Part shown: piece by piece, positions 46,651 through 58,910 of the stretch
How positions within the stretch are numbered: the stretch's first letter is position 1
Layout of the letters: each line of letters begins with the position of its first letter
Assembly: GCA_028551475.1 (NCBI GenBank)
Contig: CM052360.1
Location: forward strand, 17,100,501 to 17,164,500
DNA from: Casuarina equisetifolia
Taxonomy: Eukaryota; Streptophyta; Magnoliopsida; Fagales; Casuarinaceae
Direction: 5' to 3'
DNA: 64,000 bases
Translations under genes and position numbers: made by a program
Notes under the pieces: generated by a model
Database searches by the model: none
Seen by the model: only the letters and a program-made list of their open reading frames with translations
What the model was told of the DNA's origin: nothing

Positions 46651-49600
46651 ATCTATCTGTAGGTAGTGGTGGAAATGCTAATAGGCTTGGTGCGCTCTTT
46701 TTCTTTCTGCTGGTGGAGGTTGGAATTTAAGGGGAAATATATCCGTTGGCAGTGACGTACGCTTTTGTAGGTTTTTATCAATTACAAGGGAGACAATAGA
46801 ATATGCAACCTGCGTTTTTCCACTAACCTTCGTGGGCAATTATTATATACGAGGTGGCCCAGCCAGAGTTTGGCTTAGGATCGCCAATATGTTCTTCGAC
46901 ATGTTTTGGCATACGGCTGCTAATTTTGTTGGACACCTTATACACACACTCTTTCTCTCTCTCTTTCTCTCTCCTCGCGTGCATGATACCCGAAAATTTC
47001 ATGTGGATAAGGTGCTTGACACTATTGGTTCGTAAGCCAAGGAAGGTGGATGCTTCTCTTGGAAATTATTTTGAAAACCAAGAATGCTTTTAAGTAAAAC
47101 TAATTTTGTGCATTTGTGGTGTATTTGTCTCACTCTGTGTGGAAGAGTAGGCCTCTTTTGCGATTCCCACTACTAAGTAGTGCTATTGCATTTTTAAAGT
47201 TTGGAGTGATGTGAGAGAACGATACTTGTTCTCTTATAATTGGGTACGGGATTCTCTCCTACATGAGCGCCGGGGTTACATGTATCTCCGGTTATAAACA
47301 GTTTTCATTTGGATTCTAACTTCGAATTGGAGTAGATACTAACTGCTCATGTAAAAGTTGTAGGCATTTAATAATAGTACTTTTGCAATTGGGGGGTTAA
47401 AAAATGTAAATGTGGAACGCTTTTTCATAGTAATAGCTACGAAGGAACAGTAAAAAGAGAACGAAACGGAAAGAATTGAGATTGCTAGCTACCTTCCATT
47501 TCTTTTTCTTCGTCTCTCTCATTTTGTTCTTTCTTAGCTAAATATTTTTTAGAAGGGATTTTTAGAGTCAATAGGCTTTAATGAATTTTGTTTTTATTTG
47601 AAATATCGCCTTACAATACAATAAAATTTGACTACCTAGTTATGATGAGCTTAAGATTAATGCTATAAACGTGAGTTTGAGCATAAGTGTATCAGTGGAA
47701 CATTACTTCAAGGAACATAATTCAATCAAATACTTACTATTATGTAATCAATAAACATCAATCTCATATCACACTTGAACCAAACCTCAAGCAAGAACTC
47801 AATCCTAATTGGTTGGAAAGAGGACATACCTCAAGTTAAAGAAGACAGTTGTTTTTTCTATGTGTTTAGCATTTAACTCAAAACCAAAGAATGCAGAAGC
47901 AGTATATTGCATAACCATGACAGTAATAATATGACTGAGAAGTCCAAACCAAGCATACATTAAACAAAATACAAATAAGCTCCAATGGTTGTTGTATCTT
48001 AAAGTCGGATAATTTTGACTAAATTCAGTACCTCAAAGATCCAATGTTAAGTCTATATCCCATCTAGCTAGGTAGCAATGGTAATCAACCAGTCACTAGA
48101 GCACTGTAATCTCTATTATTGATGTAAAAGGAACAAGCACATGATGCACGCAGGCAGTTTGGAACGGTAAATTCATCATGCAGTGACATTAGAACATCTT
48201 ACCTATAAACACTTCCACAAGAGTCAACCTTAAATTGATGTAGATTGTGACTTCCTTAAAATAACGAATAAAAAAAAAAAAGGAAGCATAAATCTATAGG
48301 CAATCACTACCAATAGCATAAAAAAATTGACCCTGTCACTGAAGACTCCGGTATGTAGTTCTTAGACTTAATGTTGCTCCAAGAGATCAGATGCCAAGCT
48401 CGTGCAAAAAATTTATCGATTCGTAAAAGATTTTATTGAGAAATCTAGTTGTCATCCTCCAAATAGCTTGTACATGGGAATGGAGAAAGGCCACATGTAA
48501 TTAACATTGAGATGTAATTTCTAATCCTCAACTGACCTTGATGATTACAAGCTCATATCACACAATAAATACCCATGTAACAGTCTATTTAAAAAGCAAT
48601 ACCATCAATTTTTTAAAGTTCAACGGAAGTTAGTGGTAATCAACAATTCCACTGATTCTATCTCCATAAATCCAACCAATACTTAGCAAAAAAAAATAGA
48701 TGTCGGCAATCCCAGCAACCACTAATTCTTGGACATAGACGTCGGCATGCGTCTACCTCAGTTGAGACATGCGTTGCTAGAGACCTTTTAGTCTTAGGTC
48801 ACACCAGGTGCATGTATGAGTATGTGAATTAAAAAAAAAAGTCCAAGACATAGTCTAGCCTAAACCTATGCTCTTCACTAGTTAAATTGAACTTAATTCA
48901 TTCTCAATCATATAATTACTTGAGGAATTACTAGATACATTCGTTGTTTTCTTAACAAAAAATCAAGAAGAGCAGCTTTTGTAAGTTTAAATCTCCTGCA
49001 CTCCACGTCCTGACCAAAACTTATGCTCCAAATTTATTTGAAACTGTTAGAATCATGGCCAACACGTTGTTTAAATCTCTCTTCTTAATGAAAATCAAAC
49101 ATATGGAAAACTTACCTACTACTTGATTCTCTCACCGTCAATCCTTCTAGAAACAAATTTTATTAATCAAACATGAACAAATATATATGTATTGGTGGAG
49201 TCCTACGTAAAGAATATGACAAAAGGACCAGACATTGGGTTTAATGAAGCCACAATAATTTCCACTTAAGAAGCAGTGTCACGCACTAGACATCCTAAAT
49301 CAGATTTTCAAATGGATATCACCCGTGCTTATGATTTAAAACAATTTTGATGATTTACCATTAGTCTTTTGAATTCACAGACTCTTTCACTCTCTTTTTG
49401 AAGCAAATATGTAGAAAATCATCTCTAAAATATCTTAGGTCATTATCTTAGTGCCTCCGACTTTTGAGCTAAGTATCAAATGAACTGTTGAAAGATTTTT
49501 CTTTGTTCCTGGGTTGAGTATATGACTAGACCTTAGGACCACTCGTTAATTCTCGACAATGATGACATTGGACTTCTACTTCACAGTGGAAGCAAATTCT

Positions 49601-52600
49601 TATCAAATTAGATGAGCCTCAATTTTCATAGTTTTACTTACACTATTACATTTTTTTTTTCTTTTTTAGCTGGCACCAATTAATTTAAGATTAAAATCTA
49701 AGAAAAGATTCATTTCATCACTTTAACAAGAGGTTTTCATGATCATTTATTATATATAGACTCTAAAGCAGTGTATTTTTGTCTCTCTTAAATTGACGAT
49801 GATTTATTTGCTAGTTCTGTTTTTGTTGTCTTGCCTTAATAAAGGAGGCCTTACTCTCAAATCTCGTAGTAGGAATTTCTATAACAACCTCTCATAAGAA
49901 TCATTAAATGGTTTCATTCTCTTCCATTCTGAACATCTAAAATTTAGTGATTAACTTTTAAAGGTTACAGATTTTTATTGCATTTATCGTACCTTGCATT
50001 ACCAATAATACAAATCATTACCTATGTTAAAATGCATAAAAATAAAGGCTAGTGAGTTAAGAAATAAGCTAAGAAGCTTGGAGCATAGTCAATTCAACTA
50101 AGGAATTGCACAAAGTGAAAAAGAGGAAAATGAAAGTCTTAAAGAAGGCTTTCAATAAAACCCTAGCAAATAAATCATAAAAGGATGCCTTGAGCCATAT
50201 TAGTAAAGGCTGGATACGTATTTATTGATTGTTAATTAAATTCACGAAGTTAAAAAATAATTCTTGGACCTTTTTTGGGCTCATTTATCTATAGGTATGG
50301 AAAAGAAATATGTAAAGTACATAAAACGTTTTTTTTGGTGGACGAATCTTAGTATTAATAATAATGAAACACTAGAATAGAAAATTCATTGAAAGTTTTT
50401 TTTCGAGATTCATTTCCATTCAATAAATGTTGGGACAAAAATTGGAATCTTGATTTAAAGGGCTTTGGAAAAAGCCTGAAATTGAAAATTGGCCCAACTT
50501 AGCCAATCACAATTTTTAAACCATTTGAACTTTTAACATCTAGTTGGTAACAATGACAAAATAATCTTTGATCAAGCTAGAATAAAAAGAATTAGCAAAA
50601 CTTAGGTTAAAAATACAAGGGTTAGATTGACCCAAGTGGTCTATCCTATTAAATTTAACTAGCCTAAGTTAAATGCAACTTAGAACAGCTAATATTTTTT
50701 TTTCTATTTTTGAGAAATAAAATTCTTTTGGTCCTTCGGTGCATTTGGTGAAGTGCGAAAAAGTAGAATATGAACAAGATGGAGAAATGGAGTTATGAAG
50801 TTTCTACTTGGCTCATTTCCAGGAATATCGTCTTTATAAATGTCTTTCTCCTTTATTATATATGACGGATTAGTTTACGTTTGATGCTTTTGGAACTTTT
50901 GGCATTTGGAATATAGTAATGATTTGTAACTTCGGAGTTTGAAGAAAACAAGTTAAAGCATTTACTGCTTTGAAATTCTTCATTATTGCATGCTTGGAAA
51001 TTAAAACAATATGATAAGCTAATGGTTTTAAGTATGAATTTGTTGATACCTTGAACAAAAAGATGAAATGAAGGTACTTCACGGCATGAATAATTTGACA
51101 GCTTTGGAATTTGTGGAGTTCATAAAAATCAGTGAGTAGTGGTTTTGATAGCTTAACTGTCGAGTAATCGAGAGACTTGTTTATTAAATTGTAGAATTAC
51201 TTTCCTACAAGAAAATAATGTTGCTTGAGAGTGAGAGGTGATTTTAAATAATAACTAGGAAAATCCAAATCTGAACTGTTCAGATAGAAAGATTGCTTAA
51301 AAGTGCATTTGATATCTAAAACTAATTTAATTTTGGGGCTCTAAATCTAGTGAGATTTTCAATTAGTGCCTTAGTTTGTTGGGCTTATGTTATCAAAAAC
51401 TAATTTGTTGTATGGAAATGATAGTCATAATAAGGTCGGTACAGGTTTCTTCTCCCTTTTAGGTGATTTAATTTAGTTGATCATCTAATTAAATAATTTG
51501 AAGCTTGATATTTTAGAATATTTAATTTACTATATATTCAAAGAAAATTTTCCGAAGAGAACAAGTGTAGTTAATAATGAGTTGGGAAAGTTATGGGACA
51601 ACAAGAAACTCTAAATCAACCACAACTGAGTTGTTTGTGGCTTATTTGAATCCTTTTCTTATCTTTGAAAATAAACCAATATAAAATGTGAAAACATTGG
51701 ATGCACTAAAAGAAAGAGATAGATTCCTGACTTCTCTGAAAAATTTCTGAAATCCCACTCAACAACCAATAACTAGGTTTAGTTCTTCCAGAAGCCGTAC
51801 ATAATCAGATTACTTTACCACGTGAAAACAGAACGAGTATAGCCTATAAGGAAATTATTAAATTATTTTATGGCAGTCTTCTTTAGAGAATTTAATGCCC
51901 AAGGAATTTTAAATAAGAGCTCAAATCAGATACTAATTTAAAATTTGTATTTATTTATTATGTGTAGTCCCACTATTCTACTTGTACGGTCTATTTAATA
52001 GTAAAGTTGCAAAGGTTGACATTCACCACTACTTTGGACAACCTACTTATACTCTAACAACACCTTTTTGGCACATGATCCTTTTCATCTTGTTTCACCG
52101 CAGGACCATGATAAGGATATTAAGTGTACGTGATATGAATCTCCATCCTGGATCTTTAATACTTACCAGTACTAGAAATTTGTGGTATATTTTTCTAGGT
52201 TCTTTTACTATGATAGTGTGTTCAAATACCAACATTTTCCGCTGCTGCTCTCATTTGTAATGTGCTATATCAACACTTTATGAATAAAAAATACAAAAGA
52301 TGCTGCTGCAAGAAATATAGCATTGCAAAGAATTAAGAAATGATAATAGGACTTGTTTTTATCATATAGGTAATAGGACAATTTCACGAAATCGTTCATC
52401 TTTTAAACACATGTAGTCAATTGAGTCTCTTAGTAAATGAACGTCGTGAAGTAGCATTTTTACTTAAGTGGAATGCAGCAAACGACAGTGTTTTCTCTAA
52501 GGTGAAAGCTCAGCTATTAAGTTGAAGAACAACCACGTTTTTTCTTGAAAGATTAGGCCACAAAGTTAGCTAAAACATTCTACGTTCTGTAATACAAACA

Positions 52601-53421
52601 CATTTGAATTTCTTTTGGGAAAATATGATAATATTTCTTAACTGGTTTCCGAATTATATTCTCCAAAATTATGCCAAACAACTCAATCATTTATAGGTAT
52701 TATGTACTTGTGTTTTAGCATATAAATTAAGACATTTTTGCTGCACATCTCATTAGTATTTAATCCAATGCTTTTCACCATAGGTAGCCTATAATGTGAA
52801 CAAGTACAATCTTATTATCAGAGGTAGTTCTACTTTATTATTGTATATACTATGTATTATGTATTACATATATATGCAGCAAGTAACGTCTTCGGAATTT
52901 ACTATAAGGCAGCTAGTCTAATCCTTATATTTCTTATAGAAATATTGGTGTACTTGAGCTCACAATATCATTTAACATGAATATCAAACCAATAATTTTG
53001 TTGTCTAGTTCTTACTGTAATATATTATATTTATAGCCATCAAATATCCCTTTAATTTGAGTATAGACATAGTTGACAATCCCATGAAAGCAACTAGGTG
53101 TAATTTTGTCTTAAGAGTTTAAGGTTGCAACTTTAGTTCCATAAGGCAAGACCCTTTCATGTGTATGTTTATTTCAAATATTTTTCTATCTTCACTTTTT
53201 TGTCATCTTTAAAACAAGATTTCCATTAATAGAAACATCCACATCTTAATCAAATAACATTCTTTCTAAGAGGGTTTGCTACTTCCAAATCCAAGAACTT
53301 GAATTTGAAACATGATTTGTCAACCATTTTAAAGATCCTTAAAGATTTAGCTTCCTTCCTTCCATAAAAATAGTGAATGATGATTTAATCTACCTGATAT
53401 TCCTCTAACAACGAGGACGCT

Positions 53422-53483
53422 CCATTTTGTCGAGCAAAACACAAGTTCTCAACGTCAGAGTGCACCGTTTTGTCAAGCAAAAT
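53422..53483. repeat. Short imperfect direct repeat
   Basis: CCATTTTGTCGAGCAAAAC at 53422 recurs as CCGTTTTGTCAAGCAAAAT at 53465, with a third partial hit near 53525 (CACCGTTTTCCAG). Spacing is 43 bp. Nature unknown. Confidence 0.5.
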
Positions 53484-55573
53484 GCATGAAAAGAAAAACT
53501 GCATGTTCTCTAAACTAGAACACACCGTTTTCCAGTTATGTGTTGATCTATAAGCTTGTAGACATGACATGCATAATTTTGGCTCAAAAATGTATTTTAT
53601 GATACAAGAAAGAATATTTCTTTTTGTTGAGATGTATACAATTGATTTATTTTATCCAAAAGGCAAAATGCAATTGCATGCATAGATTCGGTGAGATGTC
53701 ATATAGAACACCGGAAGAAGAGTAAGATATCTATGTTTCACGTAAGGGATGCACTAATAACAATTATTTTTACAACACACCTAAAAATGCTTATAAAACG
53801 TGTGTCAATTATTATCAATGTGAAACATAGCTTCTACTTCTGAAAAGTGAAACGAAAATGATGAGTATGCATGTCATGAAGTAATCCTGAAAGGATGAGT
53901 GGATGAGTTTGAGCACATTTCCAAATACAATAGTGTGTCAACTAGACCTAATCCTAGATATAAATGCGACAACAGGCTAGAAATGAGCAAAAAAAGTTAG
54001 CAGTCAAAACATTAAGTCATAGAAAACTCATTCCTAATGTCACTACTTAATCCTAAATCCTAAAATGCATCTAGCTTTGGTAATATATGATATGTCTGAC
54101 AATCACCATTTATTTTATCAATTTGGAGACACTAACAATAAAATATTAATTATATTTATTCTTGACAATCACACCAAAGATTTTACTATTGATCTAGATT
54201 GCATGTTGGAATATTCAATTAAATTGACTTTAGGGTAGAGGTCATTCTTTCATATTAAAGATTTTTAAGCAGGACCTAAGCAGTATAGAATAACTTAGAT
54301 TACCTTTAACACGCCGTCTACAAATTAATATGAGCTGCAGGCTATGTGTTAGGGGCTAATACATTCATTCTTAAATCACAAAAAATATGTTAGTTAAAAA
54401 GTAAGAAACGTTAACATATGTGCACAGTGATTATATCACAAACATGAAATTTTTTGATGGTTACTGCCCTCTACACATGCGTAATCGTCAAAGATACCCG
54501 ACAGCTTACAATATTTCTCTATCAAAAGCTTTTAAGTGGCTGTCAGCGTTTGCCGCTGCAGGACGCATCCCCAGGAGCTGCAAAAGGGTCTGCCGATTGA
54601 CAAATACACACATCCAACGATCCCTTTGCTCTTTATTATTAAAGGCAATCCACGTTCACGAAAGCTATTTTTGCTTGGACTTGGCCTTTGCAAATAAATC
54701 AGTGAAAAATAGTCATGATGGTGGGTCTTTATTATAAGTCGGCATTCTACGTCACTCCCACATCAAGTTCCACTTGGGAATCCTTGTTGTTATGCTGTGT
54801 TTTGTTTTTCAGTTCCTCATCCTTCGCCGCCTACTTTCGGTGCCACTCGCTTTGCTGGGGAACGATGCTTTCGTTTCATCGTTAGGCGTCGCTCGAGGAC
54901 GTCCTGAGCAGTACGAATGGCGTTTCCTTTAACAAAATCTTATTAAACAAGATACAGGATCGGCTTAGCTTTCTTCGTTTTTTATTTAGGTTTCAGAGAA
55001 GTGGAAGAGAAGCCAAACTCCATCTTCAATATTAATACACTATTTACGTCAACATGGTTTGGGATTGATAGCGAAGCAAAAACATCTGATTGGTTAGGCG
55101 GCTTTTAAGAAAAAAAAAAAAAAAAAACCTCCCCGTTGATTAACGTATTAAACAACGATGACAATGTTAACGTATAAACCTTTTTTTACCATGCCATACT
55201 TTTATCTGTTTTTACACTAAACATATTCCTCACATTGAATATTTTTATCTACCCTCTTTTTAGGAGGCCGCATGGAAGTGGATGGTGGGTGTATTGCGGA
55301 GTTGGAAAAGGTGCAAACGTGATCTAAAACGCGGTTTTCATTTTGGCAAAGTGAGAGTTCTTTCTAGTCTCTTCCGATGTATATATATATAAACAACAAG
55401 GACCAGAATTGTCAAGAGGTCAGTTCTGCAAACAAAAAATATGGTAGGGGACCAGATTTGGGCAAGGACGAGCTCTAGAAGTTAACAAAAGAAAATGAAG
55501 CTAGTTGATTGGAGATACAGAAAGTTAAACCAACCATATAACAAATAAAGAAAGAAATAAAAAGTAAATAAGA

Positions 55574-55609
55574 AAGAGAGAGAGAGAATATATATATATA
55601 TATATATAT
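55574..55609. repeat. GA/TA compound microsatellite
   Basis: A (GA)n run joins an (AT)n run and is followed by TA/TG-rich sequence to about 55645. Confidence 0.85.
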
Positions 55610-56718
55610 GCATATACATATGCGTATATATGTGTGTATATATATTTACTTGGGTAAACCCTTAATCTAGATTAGGAAATGTTATACAAATCATTTGCTC
55701 TTAAGATTATTATCCAATGTGTGGTAGACATACCAAAAGAAAAAGAAAAAAGAAAAAAAGGTTGTATGGTATACATACAAAAAAAAAAATTCAAGAAAAG
55801 AAATGCTTTTCGATTCTATGGATTTTATATAAGAAATACTTATAGTTAACGTCTACATAAGAAATAGTGTTTCATTGTAAATGGATATTAATATCATGTG
55901 GTCACTTAAACACATCCAACAAAATCATAATACAACATGTATCACTCTAACTTAAATTATGAATTTATCCAAAATAAATAATAAAAAAATTTAGAGTAAG
56001 TAAAACAAAAGATTGTGGTTAACCACCTCATTGACAAAGAATAAATGATTTTTGGTTTCCTTTTGGGACAGCTGTTCCTTCTAAGTGAGAAACCTTTGCT
56101 GGCATTCGCCCTTGATAAAGGAGATAAGGTCACTCTCTGTTTGTCCTAAATGAGGAGGATTACCTTTATTTAAAAATAAAAATAAAAACAATAATCACGT
56201 ACCAATATATAAAGGGTGAATGCCTTTTCATTTAGATAAAATAATCATATATTAATATATAATTAGCCTGCTCAAATGATATACTTATTAAATGATATAC
56301 TTAGCATTTTGGAAACTTTGGCATTCATCTTTTCTTTCTTTCTCTCAATTAATTATACTTATTAAATAAAATCGAAGCCATTGTGATGGATTATACAAAT
56401 TTATGAATCACAAACATTGATTTCATATTTTTTTTTAGAATCGATAAACATTAGTTAGAATTAAAGATCTTCTGAACATTATATATAGGACAAAAGTCCC
56501 ACATTGAAAGATGAGATTCTTTAAATAAAAAGAAAACCCTTTATGATATCTTTCGGAATAAATGACAAAGAACACAAGCAGCACTTGCTTTGTCTAGATA
56601 AGCCTCACCGGTCCAACCAAAGATCAAAAGCCACCTATCAATATTGTTTATGATGAAATATGATAAAGCTTTAGCATTTTCTCTACAAAAAATGAGGAAT
56701 ATTTTAAGTTAAAGGGTA

Positions 56719-56913
56719 ATGCATGGATATGAACCACTTTCTTTGCAGCCGTCCCGCTGTACGGTTCCTTCTAGATTGGAGGGTTTAAAAGAAAGGATGA
56801 ATGCCAAAGTTTCCAAAATGCTAAGCAAATTAAGAAGCTTATTCTCGAAACGTCTCGATAAAGAATTGAACAAAGCCCCTCCAAAGTTAGGTGAATACGA
56901 CATAAACCAATAA
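56719..56913 (+). CDS. Small basic ORF, unrecognised
   Basis: 64 codons. The second half is Lys/Leu-rich and amphipathic, with EGLKERMNAKVSKMLSKLRS, and ends in a short acidic tail (KLGEYDINQ). A TTTCTTTGCAG sequence at about 56741-56751 could be a splice acceptor, making this the end of a spliced gene whose first exon I did not find. The opposite strand is also open (56984-56709, 91 codons), so even the strand is uncertain. No function proposed. Confidence 0.25.
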   Translation: MHGYEPLSLQPSRCTVPSRLEGLKERMNAKVSKMLSKLRSLFSKRLDKELNKAPPKLGEYDINQ

Positions 56914-58230
56914 GGCAAGTGCTCCATTAACCATAGTGGCAGCCGCTGTCCTACACTAGACATGGCTTTTTTACTTTCCTTCACACAGCACCATCAAGGG
57001 CTGGGGTTGTCCGACACGTGTACATGTTTCCTACTTTTTGCTAAAACTTTAGGTTGGATGCGACAGGCCAAGATCGTGCGAATTGCACGCGACTCCTCCA
57101 AGAAATTACAGCGAAACCAGAAAAACAATTGTTTAATGAAAAAGGTCGTTTAAAACACTAAAGGCATGCGTTTCAGTGTCGTTTGCTTCTTTTAATATAA
57201 CCAACAACCTGATAAAATATAGATTAATACAGGTTGACCTATTTCCGTTACAAGAGTAATCTCACACGGCTTTTCTTAAGCACACCTCTGTTTCTTGGTG
57301 TGCAATTTGCTACCACTTTTCCTTTCAGTCCAACTCCCACTAGAGGGGGGTCCCCTTGATCCAATGGTCAACTATTTCTTTCCTAACTTCATTATGTTTG
57401 CTCGGAACTCCCCCCCTACTTCACTAGAGCATGTATTGAAGACTTTTTCTGTTTTTTGGATACCAAATCTCCAAGAAATTTCTTCACTTTCAAGGGTCCC
57501 CCTTTTTTTGTGTTCTACATTCTTAGTATATAGAGTTGAGATGGCGTAATCTAAATTTAAATTGTTATAAACCAAAGAAAATTTTGATTATGGTGTTTCT
57601 AGATGCAAACCTATTTTTTGAACATGAAAAAATGGATCTAAATGGGCTTAAGCCCATAACATTAATGAAATGAAAACCAACCATACAAAGAAAAAAATAT
57701 AAGCCCAATTAGACAAAAAGAACACAAAATGGTATAGGAGTGAGGTATGTGGTTTTCTTGGAATTTTCGTACATGGCAAAGTTGAGTGGAAGACCAAAGT
57801 AAGAAGGAAACAAAAACACCACCTAGGATACTTGGTAGGGTCTAATGCCAGGTCAGTGTCTGAGTTGTACTGACGATGACAGGTTTACCTACTACAACTA
57901 CAAATTCGGCATGAAAGGTGCATGAATAATGTAATCTGAAATATTTGTCAGCCAAAGGCCAAGGTCGGTCTACATTGAATATCACCAAGAAACTAAACTA
58001 ATATATATCGGAACAAGTGGCTGTGGTTGAAAGGAAAAGCATGAATTAGGTATAGACAAGATCGCCAACAGAACGGCGTCATCCAAGCATGTTGTTACAC
58101 AAACGAAATGTACAAGGCCAAGGAGTGAAAAACATGATCACCTTTTCAGAGGTTGCTTTCGTAGGGACTCTGGTCTGCCCCACGCTTGATCATTGATTGG
58201 TAACTAAATCCTTGTGTTAAGTAAACACAT

Positions 58231-58271
<41 letters not shown>

Positions 58272-58476
58272 GTGTCAAACTTAAGATTAAGAAATTTTAA
58301 TCAACATCTGTTCTTAACTAAATTAGGCTCGTGTTGATCAGTACATAAATTGAGTGATTTTCTATGCTATAATGTTAGTTAATTGAGTGGTAGATTGGTG
58401 TTGAACAAGAAAAACTTATGGATTAAGCTGAGTGGGCTAAAGAAAGGTATCCATTAAGATCAGATCAATTACGACC
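56914..58476. other. Intergenic, no gene supported
   Basis: It contains a CACGTG core at about 57014 (within GACACGTGTAC), an AT microsatellite at 58235-58268 and short unassigned frames. No exon recognised. Confidence 0.45.
58235..58268. repeat. AT dinucleotide microsatellite
   Basis: Uninterrupted (AT)n of about 34 bp. Confidence 0.92.
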
Positions 58477-58785
58477 CTAAGTCCAATAAACTTTTACATT
58501 TGGGATATGTGTAGAGCTAGTGAATGGAAGCACGACATGAAGCTGGTTTGAACTTGGGCTTTCTTTCCAGTTCGTCTTCAGAAAGGATGGCTCTCCCTGA
58601 AGTCCCCTCTTGATAGCCCAAGGAATAATACCCAGGATCGTTGCCGACACCAATGGCCATCGGCTCATGGTCCCTTGCTTCTTTCTCTGTTCCCCGCCCA
58701 GCCCAGAAGGAGAAATCCGTAAATACGTCCTCCAATCCATGTTCCCCCACCTCTTAACAAATTCAGGGTCATTTTGCGGGAGCAT
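58477..58785 (-). other. Possible minus-strand coding remnant, two overlapping frames
   Basis: Frame one (58785-58477) starts MLPQNDPEFVKRWGNMDW. Frame two (58750-58517) contains DFSFWAGRGTEKEARDHEP and NDPGYYSLGYQEG. Each has protein-like composition in a different half, as if one coding sequence had been broken by a frameshift. I do not recognise the family. It lies head-to-head with the PUX7-like gene, about 125 bp from its ATG, so this may be an upstream gene exon, a pseudogene, or 5' UTR and promoter with chance frames. Confidence 0.25.
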
Positions 58786-58910
58786 TGGAGAGTCCCTCTG
58801 ATGCTCTGAGAGAGAGAGAGATTGTAGTTCTTGCGCCAGTTCTGGGTGTGAAATCTAGAAACCCTAGAGGGAGATCAAGAAAGACTGAGAGAGAAAGAGA
58901 GAGAAGAGTA

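Larger units (their letters stand above)
46651..56718. other. Long gene-poor stretch
   Basis: About 10 kb of AT-rich sequence. The left end (46651-47000) is the bHLH promoter. I found no exon, RNA gene or LTR pair I can defend. Open frames at 50870-51082 (-), 51982-52260 (+), 53385-53570 (-) and 54420-54737 (+) lack motifs. The more GC-rich stretch at 54780-54920 might be an eroded gene piece, but I do not recognise it. Confidence 0.5.

Noticed and set aside
51982-52260. 92-codon ORF in the gene-poor stretch
   Set aside because: No motif, no neighbouring exon, stop-rich surroundings.
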